Shown here one piece after another: positions 17,780 through 26,208 of a stretch of 64,000 bases of DNA. The stretch is from Methylibium sp035476815. Its GTDB lineage: Bacteria; Pseudomonadota; Gammaproteobacteria; Burkholderiales; Burkholderiaceae_C. The notes under the pieces are model-generated. The model did no database searches, was not told the origin of the DNA, and saw only the letters and a list, made by a program, of their open reading frames with translations. Location: positions 62,001 through 126,000 of the forward strand of contig DATILD010000104.1 of assembly GCA_035476815.1 (NCBI GenBank), given 5' to 3'. Every line of letters begins with the position of its first letter. The stretch's first letter is position 1. The translations under genes and the position numbers were made by a program.

Positions 17780-18724
17780 ATGTTCGACAACCAGGTCCTC
17801 GGCGACCAGAAGCTCATCCTCGACCCCGTCCACGACGGCCGCCACCGGCTGCGCGCCGAGCCCAAGGCGCGCGAGTCGATCCCCTATCTGCTCAACCTGC
17901 CCGAGCATGGCATCGCGCTGTTCACCTACACCTGGGTCAACCACGCCAGCGAGGCCGGCGCGGTGATGGCGGTCTTCGGCCCCGGCGTCGGACCGCAGCC
18001 CATCGTCGAGGCCCTGCCGGACCGGCCGGTGCCCGCCGACATGGACTTCAGCGACTGGCGGCTCGGCGACTTTCAGCTGAGCCAGGACCTGAAGTTCGAC
18101 CGCGCCCAGGTGCGCTGGAAGACCGCGAAGGTGGAGCTCGACCTGCGCTTCGAGGCCTTCCACCCACCGTACGCCTACGGCAGCGATGCGCGCGGCTGCA
18201 TGCCCTACGTGGCGGACGATCGCATCGAGCAGAGCGGCCGCGCGGTCGGCACGCTGAAGCTCGGTGAACGCACGCTCTCCTTCGACACCACCGGCCACCG
18301 CGACCACAGCTGGGGCACCCGCGACTGGCAGGTGTTCCAGCACTACAAGTGGATCCACGCGCAGGCCGGCACCGACCTGTCCGTGCACTTCTGGGTCGTC
18401 GAGGCGCTGGGCCGGACCGAGTACCGCGGCTACGTCCACAAGGAAGGGCGGATGTCGCTGGTCACCGACGTCGACTTCCGCTTCGAGTACACCGGCGCGC
18501 TGAATCCGCAGCGCTGGTCGGCCACGGTCACCGACGCCGATGGTCGCCTCACGAAGCTCGACACCGAGGTGTTCGCGCGCTTCCAGCTGTATCCCGACCC
18601 GGCCTACTGCCTGAACGAGAACGCCGGCGCGGCCGTGATCGACGGCAAGCCCGGCGTCGCCTGGCTGGAGATCTTCTTCCCCGAGGCCTACCGCCAGCAC
18701 ATCGGCGAGGTCGGCCCCTACTGA
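17780..18724 (+). CDS. DUF7064/DUF7065-like protein
   Basis: A 314-residue soluble protein with many beta-strands and the conserved core HRDHSWGTRDW, typical of the CrtC/AttH-like beta-barrel group now split into DUF7065 (N-terminal) and DUF7064 (C-terminal). No enzymatic role is established for this branch. It has paralogues at 19502 and, partially, at 1-185, all beside catabolic genes. Lipid or isoprenoid binding or modification is a reasonable guess because CrtC itself hydrates carotenoids. Confidence 0.7.
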   Translation: MFDNQVLGDQKLILDPVHDGRHRLRAEPKARESIPYLLNLPEHGIALFTYTWVNHASEAGAVMAVFGPGVGPQPIVEALPDRPVPADMDFSDWRLGDFQLSQDLKFDRAQVRWKTAKVELDLRFEAFHPPYAYGSDARGCMPYVADDRIEQSGRAVGTLKLGERTLSFDTTGHRDHSWGTRDWQVFQHYKWIHAQAGTDLSVHFWVVEALGRTEYRGYVHKEGRMSLVTDVDFRFEYTGALNPQRWSATVTDADGRLTKLDTEVFARFQLYPDPAYCLNENAGAAVIDGKPGVAWLEIFFPEAYRQHIGEVGPY

Positions 18725-18754
18725 TCACCATCGACTCGACCACCAGGACCCCTG

Positions 18755-19474
18755 ATGAACCAACGCAGCAACTACGAGCTCTGGCGTCTGTGCGCCTGGG
18801 CCGGCCCCATCTTCGTGATCGGCTATGTCGCCTCCTGGGGCGTGCTGGGCCTCAACGTGCCGCCGCTGTCGCCGGGCGTACCGGCGGGCGAACTGCATGC
18901 GCACTACGTCCACAACAGCATCCAGCTGCGCACGGCCTATGTGCTGAGCGTGTTCTTCATTCCCTTCTACATGGTGCTGAGCAGCGTGGTCTCGCGCGTC
19001 ATGCGCAAGATCGAGGGCAACGACGGCCCGCTGGCCGTGGTGGAGCAGATGGGCGGCGCCCTGACGGTCGTCGTCGGCATGGTCGCGGGCGTCTGCTGGC
19101 TGACGGCGGCCTACCGCGTCGAGGAGCGCACGCCCGAGCTCGTGCGGGCCTTGCACGACTACGGCTGGCTGTTCTTCGACACGACCTACATGGTCACCGG
19201 CTTGCAGATGCTGGCCATGGCCATCGTGTTCCTCAGCGACCGCCGACCCCAACCGCTGATCCCGCGCCTGCTGTGCTGGTACTCGGTGTTCGTGGTCGTG
19301 GCCTTCCTGCCGCTGAGCCTGCTGCCCTTCTTCTACAACGGCCCGTTCGCCTGGAGCGGCGTGGTGTGCTACTGGGTCAGCCTGGGCAGCTGGTTCCTGT
19401 GGGTGACGCTGCTGTGCTTCTACCTGTTCCGTGCCATCCGCCGGCTGGAGCAGGAAGACCTCGCGGCGAACTGA
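18755..19474 (+). CDS. polytopic membrane protein, paralogue family A (copy 1)
   Basis: A 239-residue protein with about six hydrophobic segments and no family I can name. It shares a pattern with the proteins at 22814, 24835 and 50183: an early Trp/Phe-Gly segment before a (N)xPP motif, an Ala-Tyr-Arg-x-Glu segment in the middle, a Pro-Arg-x-x-x-Trp turn, and a late GPFAWSG motif before the last helix. Two of the other copies sit directly before COX3 and COX4 genes. This copy is instead enclosed by DUF7064/DUF7065-like genes. Confidence 0.75.
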   Translation: MNQRSNYELWRLCAWAGPIFVIGYVASWGVLGLNVPPLSPGVPAGELHAHYVHNSIQLRTAYVLSVFFIPFYMVLSSVVSRVMRKIEGNDGPLAVVEQMGGALTVVVGMVAGVCWLTAAYRVEERTPELVRALHDYGWLFFDTTYMVTGLQMLAMAIVFLSDRRPQPLIPRLLCWYSVFVVVAFLPLSLLPFFYNGPFAWSGVVCYWVSLGSWFLWVTLLCFYLFRAIRRLEQEDLAAN

Positions 19475-19501
19475 ACCGACCTGCCGAACCGGAGCGTCGC
19501 G

Positions 19502-20425
19502 ATGAACCTCGAGCGTTTCGAATCCCGCGTGGCCGGCCGCCGCGATCCCCTGTGGAACCAGAGCTACTACTTCAATGCCTACGACCCGCGCAGCCGCATC
19601 GGCTGCCTGATCCGCGTCGGCCTGCTGGAGCATTCGAACCAGGCCAACAGCTGGCTGATCGTGTTCCAGGACGGCCTGCCGCTGTTCACGCGGACCAATC
19701 TGCAGCTGCCCTACACCGCCGAGCGTCCCGCCGGCGGCATGAGCATCGCCGGCATGCGCGTGGAAATGCTCGAACCGCTGCGCAAGGCGCGCATCCGCTT
19801 CGAGGAGCGGGACTTCGCGATGGACCTGGTCTGGGAGGCCACCGTGGAGCTGGCCGACAGCATCGCGATGAGCCAGGGCCACAGCGGCACCTTTGCCGAG
19901 GAGATGGCCGACATCCACCTCGAGGGCCCGTGCCAGGTCAGCGGCCATGTCACGGTCCGCGGCGAGCGGCAGGGCGTGCAGGGTACGGGCTTCCGGGACA
20001 TCGCCGCCGGTGTGCGCAACTGGGACTCGCTGCGGCACTACCGCCTGGCCTGGCCGGTGTTCGAGAACGGCATGGTCTTCTGCGGCGTCCGCGGGATCAA
20101 TCTGCAGGGCGCCAGCGCCTACATGCGCATGTGCCACGACGGCAAGCAATGGCTGCGCGTCACGGACATCGACGACCACAACGACTACGACCCCGCCGAC
20201 CCCTTCACGGTGCGCGAGATGCGCTGGCGCTACACCGACGAGACGGGCCGCTCGCGGGCCTTCACGGCCCGGCCGCTGTTCCGCTGGCTGTTCCCCCAGG
20301 ACGGCTTCGTCGTGTGCGAGCAGATGATGGCGTACCGCCTCGACGACGGCACGCCGGGTTACGGCCTGTGCGAAGGCGGCTTTCGGCTGCCCTGGCGCGG
20401 ACTGCCTGCCGATGCCGCAGCCTGA
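19502..20425 (+). CDS. DUF7064/DUF7065-like protein
   Basis: A 307-residue beta-rich protein, paralogous to that at 17780, with RNWDSLRHYRLAWPVF in the position of the HRDHSWGTRDW core, so the conserved His residues are not preserved. That suggests a different ligand or loss of a catalytic function. Its stop overlaps the start of the phosphatase-like gene by 14 bp, which indicates coupled translation. Confidence 0.68.
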   Translation: MNLERFESRVAGRRDPLWNQSYYFNAYDPRSRIGCLIRVGLLEHSNQANSWLIVFQDGLPLFTRTNLQLPYTAERPAGGMSIAGMRVEMLEPLRKARIRFEERDFAMDLVWEATVELADSIAMSQGHSGTFAEEMADIHLEGPCQVSGHVTVRGERQGVQGTGFRDIAAGVRNWDSLRHYRLAWPVFENGMVFCGVRGINLQGASAYMRMCHDGKQWLRVTDIDDHNDYDPADPFTVREMRWRYTDETGRSRAFTARPLFRWLFPQDGFVVCEQMMAYRLDDGTPGYGLCEGGFRLPWRGLPADAAA

Positions 20426-21221
20426 CTCCCTCGCGCCGCCGGCGCGTGCGCGCCTGACGCCGCTGGCCGGCGCGGTGAACTTCCGCGAGCTCGGCGGCTA
20501 CCGGGCGGCCGACGGCCGGACGGTGAAGTGGGGCCGGCTGCACCGATCCGATTCGCTGGCCGAACTCACCGACGAGGACGTGAGCAGGCTGCGGACCCTG
20601 GGCCTGCGCAGCCTCGTCGACCTGCGTCACGCCAGCGAGCGCCGCCACAAGCCGAACCGCTTCGGTCTGCACGGCGAACCGCGCACGCATGCGATCGGCT
20701 TCTTCCCGCATGGCAGCGAAGCCCTGCTGGCCGGGGTGCGGCAGCGCACGCTGTCGGAGGCGGCGGCCCATGCGCTGCTGATCGAGATCTATCGGCAGCT
20801 GCCGGTGGTCCACGCCGCCGACTTCGCCCGGCTGCTGAAGCTGCTGCTGCTGCCCGATGCCTTGCCGGCCCTGGTCCACTGCACCAGCGGCAAGGACCGC
20901 ACCGGCTTCGGCATCGCCGCGGTGCTGCTCGCGCTGGACGTGCCGCGCGAGACGATCCTCGAGGACTACCTGCTGACCAACCGCTACCGCCGTGACCTGA
21001 GCTTCATCGTCGGCACCGCGGTCGACCCCGGGGTGCTCGACCGCGTCAAGGCGGCCCACCCCGACTTCCTGCAGGCGGCCTTCGATGCCATCGACGGCCA
21101 CTGGGGCGGCACCGAGGCCTTCCTGCGCCGCGGGCTCGGCCTGACGGCCGAGCAGCAGACGCGGCTGCAGGAGCTGCTGCTCGAGGCCGGCCAGCCGGCG
21201 CCGGCTGGCCGCGACGGCTAG
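20412..21221 (+). CDS. tyrosine/dual-specificity phosphatase family protein (Y_phosphatase3)
   Basis: A 269-residue protein with the N-terminal NFRELGGY motif of this phosphatase group and the active-site loop HCTSGKDRTG (Cys nucleophile, Arg for phosphate binding). Members act on phosphotyrosine or phosphoinositides, and many have no known substrate. Being in one cluster with an APH-like kinase, it could reverse a phosphorylation made by that kinase; this is inference. It is the last gene of the 16-21.2 kb run. Confidence 0.85.
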   Translation: MPQPDSLAPPARARLTPLAGAVNFRELGGYRAADGRTVKWGRLHRSDSLAELTDEDVSRLRTLGLRSLVDLRHASERRHKPNRFGLHGEPRTHAIGFFPHGSEALLAGVRQRTLSEAAAHALLIEIYRQLPVVHAADFARLLKLLLLPDALPALVHCTSGKDRTGFGIAAVLLALDVPRETILEDYLLTNRYRRDLSFIVGTAVDPGVLDRVKAAHPDFLQAAFDAIDGHWGGTEAFLRRGLGLTAEQQTRLQELLLEAGQPAPAGRDG

Positions 21222-21261
21222 GGAAAACCACGGGCGGACCGCGCAATCAATTCTTTAGCAT

Positions 21262-21281
21262 AAGGTGTGCATGCGTACTAA
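21262..21281 (+). promoter_or_regulatory. promoter-region site sharing GCATGCGTA with the palindrome at 42143
   Basis: An AT-rich patch between the phosphatase and aldehyde dehydrogenase genes contains AAGGTGTGCATGCGTACTAA, which matches the operator-like site at 42143-42162 in 13 of 20 positions including the core GCATGCGTA. It is likely the regulated promoter region of the aldehyde dehydrogenase operon. Confidence 0.4.
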
Positions 21282-21336
21282 TATGCGCAACCGACATGCC
21301 GACGCCACGCACACCGATCGACTCAGGAGACACCTC

Positions 21337-22776
21337 ATGCCCGTGCATCACCAGCACCTCTTCATCGGCGGCGATTGGGTCGGCCCGGCCTCGTCGAAGC
21401 GTTTCGAGGTGTTCAACGCCTCGACCGAGGAGCTGCTCGGCAGCACCCCGGAAGGGGTCGAGGCCGACATCGACCGCGCCGTCATCGCCGCGCGCCAGGC
21501 GCTGACCGATTCGCCCTGGGCGCGCTACAGCCCGGCCGAGCGCGGCGCGGCGCTCGCCCGCTTCGCCGACGCGCTCGAGAAGCGCGCGCCGCAGCTGGCG
21601 CAGACGGTGAGCCAGCAGAACGGCATGCCGATCACCACCGCCGAGCAGCTCGAGGCCGGCTACACGATCGCGCTGACGCGCTACTACGCGGCGCTGGCGA
21701 GCACGCTGCAGGTCGAGGAGAGCCGGCCCTCGCCGCTGGGCTTCAACACGCTGGTGCGGCGCGAGCCGGTCGGCGTGGTCGGGGCGATCGTGCCGTGGAA
21801 CTTCCCGGTGATCCTGTCGATGATGAAGATCGGCCCGGCGCTGGCGGCCGGTTGCACGATGGTGCTCAAGCCCTCGCCGGGCACGGTGCTCGACTGCTAC
21901 CTCGTCGCCGAGGCCGCGAAGGAGGCCGAGCTGCCCGCGGGCGTGCTGAACTGGGTGCCGGGCGACCGTGACCTGGGGGCCTACCTCGTGTCGCATCCGG
22001 GCATCGACAAGGTGGCCTTCACCGGTTCGACCGCCGCCGGCCGGGCCATCGCGCAGGTGTGCGGCAAGCTGCTGCGGCCGGTCAGCCTGGAGCTGGGCGG
22101 CAAGTCGGCCGCGATCGTGCTGGAGGACGTCGACCTCGACGCGCTGCTGAAGGGGCTGCCTTCGATCTCGCTGACCAGCAACGGACAGGCCTGCTTCTCG
22201 TGCACCCGCATCCTGGTGCCCGAGGGGCGCTACAAGGAGATCGTCGACGCGATCGGAGCGACCGTCGGTTCGTACGTGGTGGGCAACGCGCTGGACCGGG
22301 CGACGCAGATCGGTCCGCTGGGTTCGGCGGTGCACCGCGACCGTGTCGAGGGCTATCTCGCCCAGGGCAAGCGGGAAGGGCGGCTGATCGTCGGCGGCGC
22401 CCGCCCCAAGGGCCTGGAGCGCGGCTGGTTCGTCCAGCCGACCGTGTTCGCCGACGTGCCCAACGATGCGGTGATCGCGCGCGAGGAGATCTTCGGCCCG
22501 GTGCTGTCCTTGATCCGCTACCGCGGCGAGGACGAGGCCATCCGCATCGCCAACGATTCCGACTACGGCCTCGGCGGCAGCGTGTGGTCGACCGATGCGG
22601 CCCGTGCGGCGACGGTGGCTCGCCGCGTGCAGACCGGCTCGATCGGCATCAACGGCTACCTGCCGGACCTGAATGCACCCTTCGGCGGCATCAAGGCCAG
22701 CGGTCTGGGGCGCGAGATGGGGCCCGAATCGATCGGCGGCTACCAGCAACTGAAGTCGATCTTCCAGATGGGTTGA
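21337..22776 (+). CDS. NAD(P)-dependent aldehyde dehydrogenase
   Basis: A 479-residue aldehyde dehydrogenase. PWNFPVILSMMK binds the cofactor, LELGGKSA holds the general-base Glu, and NGQACFSCTR has the nucleophilic Cys. The C-terminal GREMGPESIGGYQQLKSI is typical for the family. It should oxidise the aldehyde made by the XylM-like hydroxylase and XylB-like dehydrogenase to a carboxylic acid. ATG 21337 follows CAGGAGAC and fits family length; the upstream frame to 21265 is not conserved. It leads an operon with the membrane protein and COX genes. Confidence 0.92.
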   Translation: MPVHHQHLFIGGDWVGPASSKRFEVFNASTEELLGSTPEGVEADIDRAVIAARQALTDSPWARYSPAERGAALARFADALEKRAPQLAQTVSQQNGMPITTAEQLEAGYTIALTRYYAALASTLQVEESRPSPLGFNTLVRREPVGVVGAIVPWNFPVILSMMKIGPALAAGCTMVLKPSPGTVLDCYLVAEAAKEAELPAGVLNWVPGDRDLGAYLVSHPGIDKVAFTGSTAAGRAIAQVCGKLLRPVSLELGGKSAAIVLEDVDLDALLKGLPSISLTSNGQACFSCTRILVPEGRYKEIVDAIGATVGSYVVGNALDRATQIGPLGSAVHRDRVEGYLAQGKREGRLIVGGARPKGLERGWFVQPTVFADVPNDAVIAREEIFGPVLSLIRYRGEDEAIRIANDSDYGLGGSVWSTDAARAATVARRVQTGSIGINGYLPDLNAPFGGIKASGLGREMGPESIGGYQQLKSIFQMG

Positions 22777-22789
22777 CCCTGAGGGGTCA
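22774..22789. repeat. hairpin TGACCC-TGAG-GGGTCA overlapping the aldehyde dehydrogenase stop codon
   Basis: A perfect 6-bp inverted repeat with a 4-nt loop; the first TGA is the stop codon. It could modulate transcript stability or read-through into the membrane-protein gene that starts 25 bp later. No U-tract follows, so a full intrinsic terminator is unlikely. Confidence 0.4.
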
Positions 22790-22813
22790 TACAAACGAGA
22801 GCAAGAGCACACC

Positions 22814-23539
22814 ATGACGCAAGCACGCGAGTTCACCTATTGGCGCATCTGCGCCCTCATGGGCCCGGCCTTCATGGCGGTGTTCATCGTGTTCTGGGGC
22901 CTGATGGGGCACAACATCCCGCCCTGGAATGCCGACCTGCCCGCGGCCACGATCGCGAGCTGGTTCCGCAGCGAAGCCAACGTCATCCGCACCGGCATGG
23001 TGATGGCGATGAGTTGCGCGGTGCTGTACATGGTGTGGGGCATGGCGATCGGCCGCGTGATGAGCCGCATCGTGCCGCGCGACAGCATCCTGGTCGACCT
23101 GCAGGTCTGGGGCGCGGGGCTGACGGTGGTGCCGGTGCTCGTGTCGACCTCGTTCTGGCTGGCCGGCGCCTACCGGCCCGAGGCGCTGCCCGACGAGATC
23201 CTGCAGCTGCTCTACGACTGGGCCTGGCTGCTGATCGACCTGGCCTACTCGGTGACCTCGGTCCAGCTGGTCGCCCTCGGCGTGGCCTGCCTGCATGACC
23301 CGCGCAGCCGGCCGCTGATCCCCAAGTGGCTGGCCTGGTACGGCATCTGGGTGGGCTTCATGTTCATCGCCGAGTGCCTGATGCCCTTCTTCAAGTCGGG
23401 GGCCTTCGCACGCGACGGCATCCTGAACTTCTGGATCGAATTCCTGATCTGGTTCGTCTGGTGCCCGACGCTGACGCTCTACGTGCTCAAGGCCATCAAC
23501 CGGATCGAGCAGGAAGAGGCTGCGCCCGCACGGTCATGA
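22814..23539 (+). CDS. polytopic membrane protein, paralogue family A (copy 2)
   Basis: A 241-residue protein with about six membrane segments. It shares with copy 1 the GHNIPPW segment, AYRPEALPDEILQLLYDWAW in the middle, PLIPKWLAWY and a late GAFARDG motif. It is directly followed, with an overlapping start, by COX3- and COX4-like genes, the same order as at 50183-51866. The constant pairing suggests it is a physical partner of these subunits. No haem- or copper-binding histidine pattern of a catalytic subunit I is visible. Confidence 0.75.
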   Translation: MTQAREFTYWRICALMGPAFMAVFIVFWGLMGHNIPPWNADLPAATIASWFRSEANVIRTGMVMAMSCAVLYMVWGMAIGRVMSRIVPRDSILVDLQVWGAGLTVVPVLVSTSFWLAGAYRPEALPDEILQLLYDWAWLLIDLAYSVTSVQLVALGVACLHDPRSRPLIPKWLAWYGIWVGFMFIAECLMPFFKSGAFARDGILNFWIEFLIWFVWCPTLTLYVLKAINRIEQEEAAPARS

Positions 23540-24162
23540 TGAAGGCGGCTGCCATCGATCGCTGCGTCGACGTCGCGGACCAAGGGATCGTCGTGCCGCC
23601 GACGCGGCCGCGGGCCCTCGCCGGCGATCCGGGGGTGTGGCTCTTCATCGCGGCCGACGTCGCCGCCTTCGGGCTGTTCTTCCTGCTGTTCACCTGGGGG
23701 CGCATGCACGCGCCCGAGGTGTACGAGTCGTCGCGCCAGGCGCTGGACGCCCGGCTGGGGCTGGCCAACACCCTGATCCTGGTGACCAGCGGCTGGTTCA
23801 TGGCGCTGGCCGTCGACGCGGCCCGCGAGCGGGCGCGCACGCGGACGGTCCGCTGCCTCGCGCTCGCGATGCTGGTGGGGTCGGCGTTCGCGGTGACCAA
23901 GGTGGTCGAGTACACGGGGAAGATCCAGGCGGGCATCTCGATGCTCACCAACGAGTTCTTCATGTACTACTTCGTCTTCACCGGCATCCACTTCATCCAC
24001 TTCCTGGCGGGCATGGTGGTGCTGGCGGTGTGCCTGCACAAGGCCCGCACGCAGGCGCTCGACGAGGGCTGCCAGCGCTGGATCACCTCGAGCGCGTGCT
24101 ACTGGCACATGGTGGACCTGCTGTGGATCGTGCTCTTTCCGCTGCTCTACCTGCAACGATGA
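23536..24162 (+). CDS. cytochrome c oxidase subunit III-like protein (NorE-type)
   Basis: A 208-residue membrane protein of the COX3/NorE family. Recognisable family segments are GDPGVWLFIAADVAAFGLF, VTKVVEYTGKI, FTGIHFIHFLAGM and WHMVDLLWIVLFPLLYL. Its start ATG overlaps the TGA of the membrane-protein gene and its own stop overlaps the COX4 start, so the three are translated together. NorE helps nitric oxide reductase in some bacteria, but no subunit I or II gene (CtaC, CtaD, NorB or NorC) lies anywhere in this window. Confidence 0.88.
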   Translation: MMKAAAIDRCVDVADQGIVVPPTRPRALAGDPGVWLFIAADVAAFGLFFLLFTWGRMHAPEVYESSRQALDARLGLANTLILVTSGWFMALAVDAARERARTRTVRCLALAMLVGSAFAVTKVVEYTGKIQAGISMLTNEFFMYYFVFTGIHFIHFLAGMVVLAVCLHKARTQALDEGCQRWITSSACYWHMVDLLWIVLFPLLYLQR

Positions 24163-24434
24163 GATCTGCGCCCGCCCCCTCTCACGCGACGGCCGTCTGG
24201 GCCCTGCTGGTCGGCGCCACGCTGACCGCCTGGTGGCTGGCCGACGGGCATGGGCTGCCGGCGCGGCTGGCCACGACCGCGGCGCTGCTCATCGCGGCCT
24301 TCAAGGTCCGGCTGGTGCTGCTGCACTTCATGGAACTGCGCCACGCGCCGCTGCGCTGGCGCGCCGTTTTCGAGGCCTGGCTGGTGATCTGCTCGGGCGT
24401 CATCCTCGCGGGCTACTGGCACGGGCCGGTGTGA
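24159..24434 (+). CDS. cytochrome c oxidase subunit IV-like protein (COX4_pro/NorF-type)
   Basis: A 91-residue protein with three hydrophobic segments and the family motif FKVRLVLLHFMELRHAP. The copy at 51591 has exactly the same length. The ATGA overlap with the COX3 gene indicates coupled translation. In known systems this protein is a small accessory subunit of haem-copper oxidases or nitric oxide reductase; here its partners are the COX3-like and paralogue-A proteins. Confidence 0.85.
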   Translation: MRSAPAPSHATAVWALLVGATLTAWWLADGHGLPARLATTAALLIAAFKVRLVLLHFMELRHAPLRWRAVFEAWLVICSGVILAGYWHGPV

Positions 24435-24469
24435 GCCGCAATCTGCACCGCAACGAGAGAAGCTCCCCC

Positions 24470-24838
24470 ATGACCACGACCCTGCGCCACGCGTTCTTCC
24501 TGATCCTGGGCGTCGCCGCGCTCTTCCTGACCTGGCCGCATGCCTTCGACTGGATGCGCAACGGCGGCAACATCCTGGACCCGGTGCAGTTCTTCGCCGA
24601 CGCCATCGGGGCCGGCGGCACCGCCGCCTTCCTCAGCATCGACATGGCGATCGCCTGGGTCGTGTTCATGGTGTGGGTGGTGTTCGACGCCCACCGCATC
24701 GGTCTGGGCTACCGCTGGGGCTGGTTCTTCGTCGCGCTGTCCTATATCGGCGTGTCGATGGCCTTTCCCATCTACCTGATCACGCGCGAGCGCTTCCTCG
24801 ACCGGCGCGCCCGCGCCGGTCAGGATGCTGCGGGCTAG
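24470..24838 (+). CDS. DUF2834 family membrane protein
   Basis: A 122-residue protein with three hydrophobic segments and the DUF2834 signature: TWPHAFDWMRNGG near the first loop, then FLSIDMAIAWVVFMVWVVFD and SYIGVSMAFPIYLITRERFL. Its function is unknown; members occur near fatty acid and steroid catabolic genes. It is the last gene of the aldehyde dehydrogenase operon, and its stop codon shares CTAG with the stop of the convergent membrane-protein gene. Confidence 0.85.
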   Translation: MTTTLRHAFFLILGVAALFLTWPHAFDWMRNGGNILDPVQFFADAIGAGGTAAFLSIDMAIAWVVFMVWVVFDAHRIGLGYRWGWFFVALSYIGVSMAFPIYLITRERFLDRRARAGQDAAG

Positions 24839-25584
24839 ACCGCCAGAGCGGCGGCGGCGTACGGGCGATCGGACGCGTCCAGCGCGGCCCGTCTGGCCCT
24901 GACGTTCCTGACCATGTAGAGCGAGGCCACGACGCACCAGACCAGCCATGCGGCGTAGGGGATGTAGAAGCTCAGCAGGCCGTTCCAGGCGAACGGGCCC
25001 GTCTTGAAGTACAGCGTCAGGCTGGCCGGCACGAAGCTGATGCCGCACCAGATGCTCAGCCAGCACACCCAGCGCGGGAACAGCGGCGTCTCGCGCTTGT
25101 CGGCCAGGCCGACGATGGCCATCGCCACCATCTGGACCGTGGTGATCGCCCACTGAAGCTCCAGCGACTCCCAGCCCAGGTCGTGCAGCATCTGCGTGAT
25201 CTCCGGGTCGCGCTCTGGACGGAAGCAGGCCACCGCCCAGCACAGCATCCCGAAGCTCACGACGAACACCGTCAGCGCGCCGGCGATCAGCTGCACGTAG
25301 GTGAGCACCCTGGAGTGCCTCTCGATCTGCGTCATCTGCGCGCTGATCTGCGCGCTCCAGGGCAGGTACAGGGCGACGAACACCAGGCTGACGACCCAGC
25401 CGAGGCGCAGGTCGCCCAGGTTTGCCGCGTAGTGCGCGGCGAGGTCGCCGGCCGCCAGGGCGGGCGACGGCGGCCCGGGCAGGTTGTGCCCGAAGTAGCC
25501 GAAGGAGATCACGAAGATCAACACGAACAGCGGTCCGCACCACGCGCTGATCAACTCGAACCCAAGACTCGAACGCTCGTCCAT
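24835..25584 (-). CDS. polytopic membrane protein, paralogue family A (copy 3)
   Basis: A 249-residue membrane protein, the third paralogue, with GHNLPGPPSPAL early, ACFRPERDPEITQMLHDLGW in the middle and TGPFAWNG late. It is on the minus strand downstream of a MarR gene and convergent with the DUF2834 gene. I chose ATG 25584 because AAGGAG lies about 8 bp upstream; two Met codons at 25602-25605 are also possible. Unlike copies 2 and 4, no COX3 or COX4 gene follows it on its own strand. Confidence 0.75.
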   Translation of the reverse strand: MDERSSLGFELISAWCGPLFVLIFVISFGYFGHNLPGPPSPALAAGDLAAHYAANLGDLRLGWVVSLVFVALYLPWSAQISAQMTQIERHSRVLTYVQLIAGALTVFVVSFGMLCWAVACFRPERDPEITQMLHDLGWESLELQWAITTVQMVAMAIVGLADKRETPLFPRWVCWLSIWCGISFVPASLTLYFKTGPFAWNGLLSFYIPYAAWLVWCVVASLYMVRNVRARRAALDASDRPYAAAALAV

Positions 25585-25672
25585 TGCATTGACTCCTTGC
25601 ATCATCCGAACGCTCGGTGCAGGCCCCGGCCCATCCGGGCTGCTGGCGTCGTTCGGGGGTGAACCGCGTGCG

Positions 25673-26179
25673 TCACCGGTCCTCGTCGAGGGCCACGATG
25701 ACCGACTGAAGCGCCCCGCCCAGGGCCGCAATCCGGGCGGGAGACAGGGCCGAGAAGGCCTGCATCAGGGGCGCGCTGATCCTCGGCACCGTGGCGGCCG
25801 CGGCCTTCCGGCCACGCGGCGTGATCTCGATCACATGCCGCCGCGCGTCCAGTGCCACGACGGTGCGCGACACCAGGCCGTCCTGGACCAGCTGTTCGAG
25901 GATGCGCGTCATGTTGGCCCGGCTGGTGCCGACCAGCTCGCTCAGTTCGCTGGGCGAGGCCTGCCCCACGTCGGCCGCGACCAGCAGGCAGAGCACGTGA
26001 AACGAGTTCTCGGTCAATCCGGTCTTGCGGAAGACCGGATCGAAGTAGTCCGTCATCGAGGCGGCCAGGATCCGCACCAGGCGGACGATCACCGCCTGCT
26101 GCATCGGCAGGTCCGGCAGCGCCGACGCCATCGCCGGCGTGCTGCGCGCCACGGAAGCCAGCTTTGCAGATCCTCGCAT
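25673..26179 (-). CDS. MarR family transcriptional regulator
   Basis: A 168-residue MarR protein. The winged helix-turn-helix covers SPSELSELVGTSRANMTRIL and the wing region DARRHVIEITPRGR. It probably represses its own operon, which continues into the membrane-protein gene 88 bp downstream: a perfect 25-bp palindrome lies only 4 bp before the start codon. No ribosome-binding site is seen before ATG 26179, so either translation is leaderless or the true start is one of the internal Met codons (26131 or 26104). Confidence 0.85.
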   Translation of the reverse strand: MRGSAKLASVARSTPAMASALPDLPMQQAVIVRLVRILAASMTDYFDPVFRKTGLTENSFHVLCLLVAADVGQASPSELSELVGTSRANMTRILEQLVQDGLVSRTVVALDARRHVIEITPRGRKAAAATVPRISAPLMQAFSALSPARIAALGGALQSVIVALDEDR

Positions 26180-26183
26180 GATG

Positions 26184-26208
26184 GTTCATCGATAGTTTAT
26201 CGATGAAC
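26184..26208. promoter_or_regulatory. perfect 11+3+11 palindrome, likely MarR operator
   Basis: GTTCATCGATA, a GTT spacer and TATCGATGAAC form a perfect inverted repeat directly in front of the MarR gene. A second palindrome, GATAGTT-N8-AACTATC (26191-26212), overlaps it. Such AT-rich repeats near the start of marR-type genes are typical autoregulatory operators. Confidence 0.75.

Noticed and set aside
23536..24434. Assigning a cytochrome c oxidase or nitric oxide reductase operon
   Set aside because: Only accessory-type subunits III and IV are present; no subunit I or II gene is seen in the window.
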